19,654 nt of DNA from Echinostoma caproni. Its lineage: Eukaryota > Platyhelminthes > Trematoda > Plagiorchiida > Echinostomatidae. Made by a program: the position numbers and the translations under genes. Positions within the stretch are counted from its first letter, which is position 1, and every line of letters starts with the position of its first letter. Shown in pieces: positions 9,936 through 19,313 of the stretch. The notes beneath the pieces are model-generated. The model worked only from the letters and a program-made list of their open reading frames with translations. It was not told where the DNA came from and did no database searches. The stretch covers positions 1-19,654 of the forward strand of contig UZAN01049825.1 in NCBI GenBank assembly GCA_900618425.1, read 5' to 3'.

Positions 9936-10594
9936 GGTCTGTCCTCCAGGGTTTCATCCTGCCGAATTCTTCCAATGTGCTAAATGGGTGAGTATTATTT
10001 CACGAATGTTGTTATAATTTACCTGATATTCAGGATCCCCAGATTGATGCGATCAGTAATCCTGGACCAAGAATCAGATGGGCCGAGAATTTGTCCCGGG
10101 TAAAAAAACCGATGGAACGCTGGAGACCGTGGGTTTATGATTCAAGCGGATTGAGATTACTTGGTTGGGATAAATCGGAAGCAGACTGTGCTCCACCAAA
10201 GTTGGGCAACGTGAGTTATACTCATGCATAACGAGTGTTGTTTCAGTTCGAATATAAATCGGTTTGCCTCACTGAACCTACCCCGCTAACGCGATATTTC
10301 AGTGATCTAGACAATTTGAATGCATTACATCCACGATTTCTGCTTGAACATTATGTCTATCGAGATCCGGATGAGTATTTAACGAAAGAAGAGACTGGAA
10401 AAATTGCGTGTACCCTCGGCTGTGATTGTCGACCGTTCCAGGAATTGAAGCCGATGTCACAAAGAGAAGTTATGCGAATGCGGTTTGCAACAAACAACTA
10501 TCGCACATTTGATGACTGGATTGAGGACTCCAACGATCAGTTTCTTCAAGGTCTACTTAATAAAGACGGAACAGTTTGTTCGAGTTCAAAATAA
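9936..10594 (+). CDS. Three 3' exons of an unidentified spliced gene (9936-9987, 10034-10210, 10247-10594)
   Basis: The exons join in frame at GT-AG boundaries in phase 0 and give 191 residues ending at TAA (10592-10594). The first exon follows a strong pyrimidine tract ending TTTCAAG and reads VCPPGFHPAEFFQCAKW. The second (59 residues) is Trp-rich, with IRWAE, ERWRPWVYD and LLGWDK. The third (115 residues) begins FEYKSVCLTE, contains HPRFLLEHYVYRDPDEYLTKEE, a Cys cluster ACTLGCDC and YRTFDDWIED, and ends KDGTVCSSSK. No signal peptide or membrane segment is visible in this part, and composition suggests a soluble protein. I do not recognise the family. The 5' end is missing: an ATG at 9814 is in frame but would include the acceptor tract as protein. 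Upstream exons may be at 857-1124. No AATAAA follows within about 300 nt; AATATA at 10730-10735 is a weak alternative. Confidence 0.75.
9988..10033 (+). other. 46-nt intron
   Basis: GTGAGT donor and TTCAG acceptor, phase 0. The length is in the very short class common in flatworm genes. Confidence 0.8.
10211..10246 (+). other. 36-nt intron
   Basis: GTGAGT donor and TTGTTTCAG acceptor, phase 0. It contains an in-frame TAA (CATGCATAACGAG), so the downstream reading frame is only joined if it is removed. Confidence 0.82.
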
Positions 10595-11245
10595 TTTGCA
10601 AACTGAAATTTCGCTCTTTAAATTCTATACGCTCATTCCCTTATGTCATTTAATTCAATGACTTCTTTCATACAAATTTAGTTGACATCGGAACTCGATG
10701 TTTCTTTATGTGTTGATTAAGTGAGGTGAAATATAGCAAAGCGCAGCAACTACTATGACTGTTTTGCTCTGAAAAACCGTTGGTGTTATTGAGAATCGTT
10801 GCTAACACGATCATATTTTGCGGAAGATATATTCTGGTGGTTTTATTATTCGAGTTTATTATTTGGCCTCGTAATGTAGCAATGTGGATCTGGGTGATCT
10901 CACAATAGTCTCTTCAGTTGCAGCATTTAAATCGCAGTATGGCGTGCCAGTGGAGATTGCCCAGGAACATAAGGTTTTACCTGGGTCGAAAAGCAGATGT
11001 CCTGCCCGCCGGAATTGGCTACAGTGCTCATTGTTATCGGTTTAGCGGTCTCGTTGATTCTCAGAACGGTTCTATGCTGCATCTTTTTAAACATGTTTAC
11101 CGAATGGTCTATTCGAAGCCTCGGTGAATTCATGAACATGTTCTGCTTCTGATTATTTTACAGTCTTTATCTTTTCCAATCCAAATTCTGCTTCATAAGC
11201 GTCAATGAAAAGAGGAATCAACGATCTATGTACATCATGGTTGAA
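10595..11245. other. 3' flank of the spliced gene; no further gene seen
   Basis: Probably holds the 3' untranslated region, but its end is not marked by a canonical AATAAA. Overlapping 70-codon frames at about 10918-11139 on both strands show no domain and look like chance. Confidence 0.45.
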
Positions 11246-11249
11246 CATA

Positions 11250-12124
11250 TGTTCTCGGAAGCCTTTTAATCGGCATAAGATGGAGTTACTTGAAAAAGCT
11301 CTGACCTCGTGCGAGGACAGCGGTATCGATTTACTTCCAGGTGGCAGACTGTCCGAGCTAGCGTATGCAGACGACATTATGCTACTAAGAAAAGATTCAG
11401 GTAAGTTGCAAGCTTTTCTGGATAGTCTAAGTGCTAGTGTAGCCATATTCGGCATGCGTTTCGCACCTTCAAAGTGTAAAATGTTGCTCCAAGATTGGGT
11501 TGGTCTAGCATTCAGTTTCATCCTGACTGAGGAAGTAGTAGAGAAAGTAGAAACATTTTGTTATCTGGGCAGCTATATCTCACCTAGCGGACGCATCACA
11601 GATGAAGTGTCGGTGCGTATACAGAAGGCTAGTTTGGCATTTGCCAACCTGAGACATCTGTGGAGCCGTCGCGACACCTGGCTTTCTGTTAAGGGGCGAG
11701 TATATGCTACAGCGGTTAGACCCGTTCTGCTCTATGGTGCAGATACTTGGCCACTAAGGAAGCAGAATAAAAATAGTTTGTCGATGTTCGAACATCGCTG
11801 TCTACGTCGCATTGCACGAGTCTGGTGGGGTAACCGGAAGGGCAATGTTGAGGTTGGGCGAAAAGTTTTAGATAGTCGCGGCCGTCCACTGGAGAAAGTC
11901 ATCGACCTCCATAGATTACGTTGGTTGGGGTATGTTTTACGCATGTCACCAAATAGGTTACCACGGCGAAGATGTTTGCCGAGGCAGACAGTGGTTGGAA
12001 AAAGGTCAAGAGTGGTCAAACGAAGACCTGGCATGAGAGAATGAAAACCCTGACCAGAAGACTAGGTCACATAGGTCCCGTTAGGCCCCCTGGCTAGGGA
12101 CCTCGGGATGATGTTTATCGATGA
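11250..12124 (+). pseudogene. Non-LTR retrotransposon reverse transcriptase, 5'-truncated copy (RTE/CR1-like)
   Basis: The plus-strand frame from about 11250 encodes the second half of a retrotransposon reverse transcriptase. Blocks in order: MELLEKALTSCEDSGIDLL, LSELAYADDIMLL (the YADD catalytic motif is intact), FGMRFAPSKCKM, FCYLGSYISPSGRITDEVS, LSVKGRVYATAVRPVLLYG, FEHRCLRRIARVWWGNR, LRWLGYVLRMSPNRLPRR. The 5' portion (endonuclease and N-terminal RT) is absent, the usual result of incomplete target-primed reverse transcription. About one base is lost near 11968-11973, compared with PRRALF in the copy at 1-690. The downstream frame then continues as ADSGWKKVKSGQTKTWHERM and HIGPVRPPG, with TGG changed to TAG at 12095-12097, then GPRDD and the original stop at 12122-12124. 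It is not functional. Confidence 0.92.
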
Positions 12125-12180
12125 ATAGATACACTGAGTGATATGACTTGATGTCGCAAACAGTGGCGCCTGCTGTTTTA

Positions 12181-12375
12181 TCCAAATGGGCAACCAAAAG
12201 ATAGCATCCAAAAACGGCGCTCGAAAGTGCATGGTTAATGGTTGTACAAACTGAACTGAACCTGAGATTGATTAAGCAGATGGTATCCAGTTCAGTTCAG
12301 TTCAGTTTAAACGACCATTAAGCGTGCACTTCCGTGCGTCACTTTTTGTTTTTGTCTTTTTGCGGTCCATTTGGG
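12181..12375. repeat. Long inverted repeat: two facing copies of one retroelement 3' tail
   Basis: Left arm 12181-12262 and right arm 12288-12375 are imperfect reverse complements separated by about 25 nt. Shared landmarks, read toward the centre in both arms, are CCAAATGG, CAAAA-rich sequence, GAAAGTGCA or GGAAGTGCA, TTAATGGT, and AAACTGAACTGAAC. The inner ends are short ACTGA/CTGAA tandem units, as at retroelement 3' ends. The left arm directly follows the plus-strand retrotransposon, so it is probably its 3' UTR and tail. The right arm would then be a second, very short minus-strand insertion. A foldback transposon is the alternative. Confidence 0.72.
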
Positions 12376-12379
12376 TGAA

Positions 12380-13690
12380 CAATAGAAGGAAAACAGGAAT
12401 GTTGAAAGTAGGATCGGCGAGCAAATTGAGAAGTCCTCCGCTGTTCACCAAATGTTCGGCTTCTGAGCACTACTCATTAGATTGGTATCGTTAGCTTGTG
12501 CATTATTTGACGTTCGAGTGATTGAGATATTTATCCTGGAACGTATGAGATGCAGTCAAGTCAGTTAACATTACAACACAGTTTTACGATGCCCATTAAA
12601 AAAGATGTCGTTCTAACTTGTCAACTGATTTTTATATCTAGTGTGGTCTACAAAAATGAATGACACAGCTACGTTCGTCAAGCACGGAATTTATTCGTGT
12701 AGGTCATACATTCCCTAATCTTTAATCTTCTGATGTGAATACCACTCAAAAATGATGATGTATACCCGTCCTTCTGTTATATACATGTATATTTTATGAT
12801 CTGTCGAAATGTTTCGATTTTACTATGATGCTCTTTATCTGTTAACCATGGTCACCAAGTAGAGGATAACATGAAAATGGGGGTTAATACAAACTACAGA
12901 AGGTTTTTATTTGGTAATCAAAATCGAAAACAGTAGCCTACACCTATGCGCAGGATGCTGAGTTAGTGAACTGTGTAATAAGGTTTCATGAGTTGACTAG
13001 GTTTGCGGTTTGAGTAATTTTGTTATCCAATATATACAATAATATTTATATTGGATGGGATGTATTGTAGACAGCAATATTAGTTGCCCGAGCCAGTCAA
13101 CCAACGCGGGACAAATGGGTGCATAATTCAGACACTGCTGCGTAGCAAGAAATCCGTGAGTTCTGAGGTATCCCATGAATTCATGTGAATAACACAGCAC
13201 TCTGCGTTCCCGTAGTTTTTTCTCAGACTAGCGGCTAACGTAACGCAATTCAGAATCGCCAATGAATATTTTAACAATGAGCAACAGTTGACAACGTTTT
13301 CGTTTGATAGCCGAAATGTCCATCGCACAATGTTCCAGTCGTTCACCAAGCATCATAGCACAGCACTGATTGCGAGTATAATTAATAAGTGTAAATATTC
13401 GGTCAGCGCGACATGTTTTGCTCATCAAGAAATTTTCAGATCAAAACCGAATTCGGACATACCACCTAACACGCTGTAAAGACCTAAATTAGCGAAGGTA
13501 TTAAATTGATGGCTTCGGACTGACCATTATCCAAACACCAGCCCCAATTCGCCCAGTAATTCAAATTCAAATTTTCAAACGTTTTATTGTGGGGAAAAAA
13601 CTTACAAAGACTTCGCTTATCAAATCCCATAGGGTGTTTACACTTTGTTTCGGACCACGATTCACAAGATCAGAGTTAGTCCATGTAAGT
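12380..13690. other. No gene seen
   Basis: Short frames on both strands without domains. Contains a 10-bp perfect hairpin at 13025-13056. The part nearest 13690 may be the 3' untranslated tail of the minus-strand CR1-like element. Confidence 0.45.
13025..13056. repeat. Hairpin with 10-bp perfect stem
   Basis: ATCCAATATA (13025-13034) and its reverse complement TATATTGGAT (13047-13056) flank a 12-nt AT-rich loop. No adjacent gene suggests a role. Confidence 0.6.
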
Positions 13691-13732
13691 AAAATAGTAA
13701 TGTAATAGTTTTGAAGAGCACAGGAGAATATA

Positions 13733-14950
13733 TTATGTAGTTGGGTGTTGAAACATAATGTTTGCCAGAGCATCATCAAGCTGACGCTTGAAAGACACTA
13801 ATGTTGGTGCACAGACCACGTGAGGTGGTAGAGAGTTTCATGTTCTGCACACTCTGACTGCAAAAGAGTGGCCTAGGCAGTCGATACGGCTCTTTTAAAG
13901 TGTTAACTTCAGTGGATGCCCTCTGAGATGAACATTGGTTGATAGAAACAAAAGGTTGGGCTGTTAGAAAATTCGATACAGTAAGATCATATAGCCTCTG
14001 ATTTGACGATAGTGAGACGAGTATAGCCCCAGTAGCTTCATCTTTCGCCATAGGTCTTGGAATGCAGACCTTGAACCATCTTGGTAGCCATTCTTTGAGG
14101 ATGTTCGAGTGCCTTCCGATCTCGCTGCGGCCATGGGTTCCAGGCCTGAATGGAGTACTCGGTGTATGGACGGATATATGTGGCTAACAGACTTGGAAAC
14201 AAAGCCGGCTCAAACGACCCAAAAACACGTTTGAGCAGTTCAACCTGTTTTACTGCCATGGATGATGCCCATATCCTTCTCAGATGGAGCATGAGGCAGA
14301 GTTTTGTGTCCGAGTGTAGGGGAAACAACCATTGTGACGTGGTGAAAAGACTTTACATTTGGTAACACTGATTTCCATATCATTGGAGATAGACCATTTG
14401 GGGGCTTCGTCAAGGGCGTTCTGGAAATCAAATAAATCTTCTTCTTTGTTATTTTCCTCCACATTTTGCTTCGTCTGCAAACAGCAGAGTTTGTGGTCCG
14501 AGGACGTCTGGAAGATCATCTATAAAAACAAGAAAAAGACGTGGGCCTAGCAGAGATATCTGTGGAACCCCTCGGTTGACATCTATTGGATCAGAAAGTG
14601 AATCGGAAACACGAAATGACATGGTCGTCAACCAGGTTTCGGTTACGGCAATGAGATCCCATCGACCGGTCCGACAACGTAGTTCCACTTCAAAAAACTT
14701 AGTGAAAAAACCCTGAGTATTTGTATAGAAACAAATCAGTCGTTGTCGGTGCAGAAATCCCTTGGAGTTTAGGGACATAATCTGGTCAACCTCATCGTCG
14801 GCCGGGAGACGGTTTTTGCCGTACGTGTTTGTTGGATTCAATCTGATGGGATCGGAGTGGAGCACACACCTGGGAAATAATAGACTCGAGCTCACTAACG
14901 GTATATGCCTACTAGCTCATCCACCGTTTGAACACGAGATTATTTAGAGT
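13733..14950 (-). pseudogene. Internally deleted CR1-like non-LTR retrotransposon
   Basis: On the minus strand, from about 14900 downward, there is the start of an endonuclease domain (CFYTNTQGFFTKF, then GRWDLIAVTETWLT). It passes almost at once, near 14615, into reverse-transcriptase sequence (SDSLSDPIDVNRGVPQ, LLGPRLFLVFIDDLPDVLG, TLLFADEAK). Most of the endonuclease and the first RT motifs are therefore missing. Downstream frames give a KCKVFSPRHNG block, LLATYIRPYTEYSIQAWNPW, RDRKALEHPQRMATKMVQGL, LFCSQSVQNM, then after a frame change SLPPHVVCAPTLVSFKRQLD and a stop at 13733-13735. The catalytic FADD motif reads FADE (Glu codon 14470-14472). At least three frame changes are present. It is inactive. 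Confidence 0.9.
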
Positions 14951-15451
14951 TACTCACCGCCGGCATTTATCATGTCTCTTGCCACACCTGATTAAAATTT
15001 TATTATTTTCAAAAATGGGCTGATTGATTCAAAGTGGAGCGTGTATTATTTGCCCATTTTCCCACCGAGCAGGACGTATGCATGTTTACGTTTCACATCG
15101 ATTGAGGTCCATTGAGTGTGCAAACAGAACATGAGATGAACATAATGGTTGAATGTAGAACTAATGCAGTAAGTTTTCCCAAATGCATTTCGCTTTTCGG
15201 TATGTAATGTCTAAGTCAGAAGACAGGTAAGTATCTGTTTTTATTTCTTGGTTTGATGTCAAGGTAAAGAAGATTTTGGGGAGGCATAATTGATGTTATT
15301 TGTCTAATAAAGTCTCCGCCTCAACTGGTGTGCTTTTTATTCGTTGTTGAAAACATTTATATGCAAGTGGAAACCATGGATCATTTAATTCGCGTCACAA
15401 CAATGTGTGAACCTCACGGAAATCTCATAACACTACTAATGAGTAATATCA
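14951..15451. other. No gene seen; contains an AATAAA
   Basis: No coding feature recognised. AATAAA at 15306-15311 is followed by a GT-rich stretch (CTGGTGTGC), which is polyadenylation-like, but no plus-strand exon upstream could be supported. Confidence 0.4.
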
Positions 15452-15885
15452 TCACGAATTCGTCAATGTATTTTTAGTCCCAATAAACCGTGCCATTCTA
15501 ACAGCAAATCCATACCAGGTACAGTGCGATTGCTCCATCGTTTTCGATCGTCTCGTCCCTCTCACCCGTGACCTTAAACAAGTAAATTCCCTCTGACCCT
15601 TTATGTGATCTGACTGGATCATATTCTGCGATCTGCGGCGCTTGAAATCGCTCACTCCAACATTCCGAATGTTAACAGTTGGAATACTTTCGCACCGTGC
15701 CACAATAATCTGTTTAGGCTCCTTGATCGTTCTCGGTTTTGGGGAATAAACGGTTCGCTTTAGGTATCCCCACAGAAAGAAATTCAAGGGGGACAGATCA
15801 GGTGATCTTGGAGGCCATTCCTTTGGTCGTCCTCGTCCAATCCATCGAGTCGGCGATTTTGACGATGGTTGATGACGCATCAACT
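15452..15885 (-). pseudogene. Tc1/mariner-superfamily transposase C-terminal fragment
   Basis: The minus-strand frame carries RWIGRGRPKEWPPRSPDL, SPLNFFLWGYLKRTVY and a C-terminal helix-like region with CESIPTVNIRNV. This matches the last third of a Tc1/mariner-type DDE transposase. In active relatives the residue before FFLWG is the third catalytic Asp; here it is Asn (codon 15782-15784). The first two catalytic Asp blocks are absent, so the copy is truncated at its N-terminal side near 15880. It belongs to a different lineage from the mariner at 4918-5810, whose corresponding block is PYGPDLVSCD-like. Terminal repeats were not found. Confidence 0.88.
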
Positions 15886-16165
15886 TTAAATTACCAAAGT
15901 TACAGTAGAAAACCTACCTGGGATCTGTTTATTGAAATTAATCATAGACTTCATACAGATGTTGTACTTTCATCTGGTCCATGTTCCATTTGCTCTTCTT
16001 CAAGTTAACTGCCAAACAGAATTTGCCAGGTACCTCTAATACACCCCGCACCATAACCATTGACAACCAATCTCATAACAGCCGACTTATCCCTGTTTGG
16101 ATTTCGATTAAATTAAAATCTCAGCTGCTGCGAGGTATTTGGATGAATTTGACATTACAGTAAGG
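15886..16165. other. No gene seen
   Basis: Spacer between the transposase fragment and the inverted-repeat element. No recognisable feature. Confidence 0.4.
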
Positions 16166-16575
16166 GGTGTATGAGAGTTCAAATCATTCTGTAATTCATT
16201 GTGCATTCGAGGAAACCACCCCAGTTGGCTTAGTCGCGGATTGACGAGAACCGGGGGTACGGGAATCACGGCTCATTTGATCGAATCCAAACATCGTGTC
16301 AAGATGAGTGAGTCAGTCAGGCCCATCTACACAATCATCGGGGTGAGATTGAAGCAGGTCAAGCATCGCTTACTGTCTCCACAGTCGAAGCGATCGCGAT
16401 TCCGTTGAAACACCCCCTCCTTGTTCTTTCAAAAACAGTCAATCAGAGCTCTGAATTTACCATGACGCTAGAGCGACATAAAGCCGGTTATCAACTGAGT
16501 GTCAAACGGTTTATGCATCTGATACATTTCGTAGTACAAATGGTATTTACAGAATGATTTGAGCTCTCATACACC
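16166..16575. mobile_element. MITE-like element with 29-bp terminal inverted repeats
   Basis: The left end 16166-16194 and right end 16547-16575 are reverse complements with one mismatch over 29 bp (GGTGTATGAGAG, Y, TCAAATCATTCTGTAA). Weaker similarity continues about 15 bp inward. The enclosed 352 bp has no transposase-like frame. A short non-coding segment bounded by inverted repeats fits a non-autonomous DNA transposon. A target-site duplication is not obvious: flanks are TAAG on the left and TCTGA on the right. Neither transposase family seen in the window is shown to be the partner. Confidence 0.68.
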
Positions 16576-17930
16576 TCTGACGAGTCAAGCGTTGGCCTAG
16601 TGTCATCATCGTTTGAGCATTTTCCATTCGGAATTTCCCACAGCGCACCACTCCACAACGGATTCTCTTGTGGTGATTCTCTACCAACAGTTAGGCAGCA
16701 TCAGATACAGAACCTATGCACCTCCTGTGCCGGCCCGAAAATCACACGACCGATTGGGTTCACTTATCAATCGGTCGAATGGTTCAGCCGCATCAAGGGA
16801 CCCGGTGCTTGCCTAGCTAATCCGAGCGAGAAACCACACCTATTTTTACAGCTGTGAGTCTCAGGCAGGCCCAGTGAACTTCAACTGTGTAGCAGGAGTG
16901 CCGTCAGCACTCGGATAGACTGGACGTAACAACAAGAGCATTAGAAAACGTACAACGTAATCAAACAGTCTCGTGTTGGAGTAAGGGATTTTAAACGCCG
17001 CAGATCGCGGAATATGATTCGATTACATCGGGCGGTGGAGAGAAAATGAATACGGCGGGAATATTGTTCGAATGCTGACAGCTGTGGGGACATGTTTTAT
17101 ATCATACTAAGCTGTATATGAATAAAGTCACAAGGGCTGACAGTTGTCGGTGAACATATATCAATTTATTCGTTGAAGCGTCTGAAATGGGTTGAGGTCA
17201 ATTGGTTTGCTAAAGAGTGAATATGCAGTGGGGACGATGATCAAAGGTGATCTAAAAAAGCAGATCAAAACAGATCATCCATTACAAGGCAGGGTGGGGG
17301 TGAAACAGAGGGAGGGCTTTATTTCAAAGCTGAGTGGATATTGAAATACCTGGCTTGTTGAATTTTCCGAACTGTTTGATGCTTACAATCGGCATTGAAT
17401 TGCTAAAAGCCGTGTCATGTCACCATTAAATATTATTCGACAGGCAGCGTAGAATTATACTTAAAAGCGGGGAGTAAACATTCCTGTGAATTTCACAAAA
17501 TGTGGGCACATTAGTCGTTCTAATACCGGGGACCAGACCGAAATCATTCAAACTGTTTTGCTAACGTAATAACAGAACGTCCAGTTAGTGTATCATATAA
17601 CTACCGCAGTATAAAGTGAGATAGCAGAGTTTAGCCGGTCCTTTGAGTCACAAATCGGGGTGATCAGTATAGGGTAATAGAACAGTGGCTATTACTATGC
17701 TGGTGCTGTGCTCTTGTCTGCTCTGCGATCCTGGAAAATACCCAACTCCTTCAGGTGAACGAAGCCTGAACACGACCGTTTGTTTCATTTTAAATGCCTA
17801 CTGAACAATATCAGTTTGAAATTTATTACGATGGCATATATTTGTGTTGTCTGGATCCAGAGCATTGTGTGGTATTAACAAATCACACACACGATTGATA
17901 ATCTCAGTGACATTGAAAAGATGTGTATTG
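16576..17930. other. No gene seen; imperfect direct repeat at 17074-17163
   Basis: Frames at 16600-16857 lack domains and splice context. GCTGACAGCTGTGGGGA at 17074 recurs as GCTGACAGTTGTCGGTGA at 17136, each followed by an ATATCA block, giving a roughly 62-nt spaced imperfect direct repeat with AATAAA (17121-17126) between. Confidence 0.4.
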
Positions 17931-17939
17931 GGTTATCCA

Positions 17940-18205
17940 TTTCTTTCTAAGTTGCTGTAGTCAGCGTCCAGTGGTATGGTTATTGATTCGGAACCAGAGG
18001 CAGTCGGACCAGTTCGGCAAACAATGCGGAAGTCCCAGCCTTACACTTTTGGGTTACAGCCTGGTTGAATTTGCACCTCAGAGGGTTCCTATCAAACAAC
18101 ACATGAAATGGCCAACCGTAAAGCAACTACAATACTTCTTATTTACTCCCTTTTGATTGGTCAACCAAACTGGTAGCCAAAAGACAGCAACGAAAAGTCT
18201 CACAT
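17940..18205 (+). repeat. Possible third copy of the retroelement 3' tail
   Basis: TGGTAGCCAAAAGACAGCAA and the following GAAAAGT (18171-18197) resemble both arms of the inverted repeat at 12181-12375. In particular they match the right arm, which reads TGGACCGCAAAAAGACAAAA on its minus strand. The preceding 200 bp may be older parts of the same repeat. The similarity is short and by eye only. Confidence 0.3.
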
Positions 18206-18279
18206 ATCAACGGAGTATGCTCCTTTTTGCTTTGCTATCACGTTCCCTGATTGTCTGAACAAGGAAAAGCTGTCTATAG

Positions 18280-18331
18280 ATCAAATCAGCAGATTTGGCG
18301 GAAGGCAAAACACAAAACCGACAGAAGACAA
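18280..18331 (+). CDS. Candidate 52-nt exon upstream of the coiled-coil terminal exon
   Basis: CTGTCTATAG gives an acceptor and CAA followed by GTAAGT a consensus donor. Read in the frame that ends in phase 0, it encodes SNQQIWRKAKHKTDRRQ and would continue directly into VGHLEDL of the exon at 19155 after removal of an 823-nt intron. It is polar and basic, plausible before a coiled coil. The acceptor tract is only moderate, and a preceding exon ending in phase 2 is needed and was not found. Confidence 0.35.
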
Positions 18332-19154
18332 GTAAGTCAAATTCACATACTATTGCCTGAGTGACCTGATCTGATCGAATTCCATGTTGTTTTAAAACCA
18401 GACAGTTTTTCCAGGCCACCCAGTCTGCAAGTAAGCAACGTTTTCCCACACAGCGAAAATTTCAAGTATTGTAACAAGGAGACATCAAATATGAGTGTTT
18501 CCAAATACTTTCATCGGCGATTGAAACTTTGGACTGACGTGATCAGAACATAAACGACAATGAATTCTCAGCGCTGCGCATGAGATTTGAGAGAAATTTT
18601 CGGCATTGAAACCGAATGAGATGTTTATGGATTGTCTAGTTCCAGCCCAACGGGGACAAGTAATCCATCGAACTGAATTACTCTGCTGGTTGAACTAATG
18701 GCCTGGCCTTATACTCCAGAGAAATCCATCAAATTATTTTTTAAAATTTTCAACAGATTGCTGGACTTTGATGGAATATACTGTTTGCCAAGCAAGCAAA
18801 TGGATTTGTTCTGTTCTTTTGGCAATGACGTCTGTTCTAAAAATGTATGACTTTACTCCAGCAAGCTAACTTGTTCGCACGTTAGCATGTACCAAATTTC
18901 TGACAGACCCGAAGTTGCTCTGTGCGGTCTGCTGGGATCTAAATTTTGGGGGTTACCTTTAAGAGAAACTACCGGACAAAACTGTATAAATGTGTCTATA
19001 CTGCCGTCGCGTTGATGACACATTTGTTATTTGTGATATAAAAGAAGGAGGAGAGAGATTATTTGAAGGCTTGACTAGTTTTATCTAGAAAGTTGCAATC
19101 ATATATCACATTGAAGCGATATCTTTCCGGATGTCAATGTTCCACCTCAAGCAG

Positions 19155-19313
19155 GTGGGTCACTTAGAAGATTTGTATACCTCCATTTTACTTGCTTTGA
19201 TTCAGCTGGATACAAGGTTGACCGAGTTGGAAAGTTTTTTAATGGAGCGCTTCATTCGGGCACAAAAGACACTGGACAAAGATTACAACCAAATTGAGAC
19301 AATATTACGATGA
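19155..19313 (+). CDS. Candidate terminal exon encoding a coiled-coil-like C-terminus
   Basis: After a CAG at 19152-19154, this encodes 52 residues to a TGA stop at 19311-19313. The pattern LEDLYTSILLALIQLDTRLTELES has Leu/Ile at heptad-like spacing with acidic and basic residues between, so a helical coiled coil is likely. The end is charged (RAQKTLDKDYNQIETILR). An in-frame ATG at 19131 could make it a 60-residue stand-alone frame, but the exon reading is preferred because a matching donor lies at 18332. The family is not recognised and the partner is unknown. AATAAA about 250 nt downstream fits a 3' UTR. Confidence 0.5.
   Translation: MGHLEDLYTSILLALIQLDTRLTELESFLMERFIRAQKTLDKDYNQIETILR

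Noticed and set aside
9988..10017. Read-through of the first exon into SIISRMLL
   Set aside because: It crosses a consensus GTGAGT donor and stops soon after, while splicing restores a long frame.
11732..12034. 100-codon minus frame
   Set aside because: Antisense shadow of the plus-strand reverse transcriptase.
16600..16857. Two overlapping plus frames of 67 and 85 codons
   Set aside because: No domain, no splice signals, mutually overlapping frames; likely chance.
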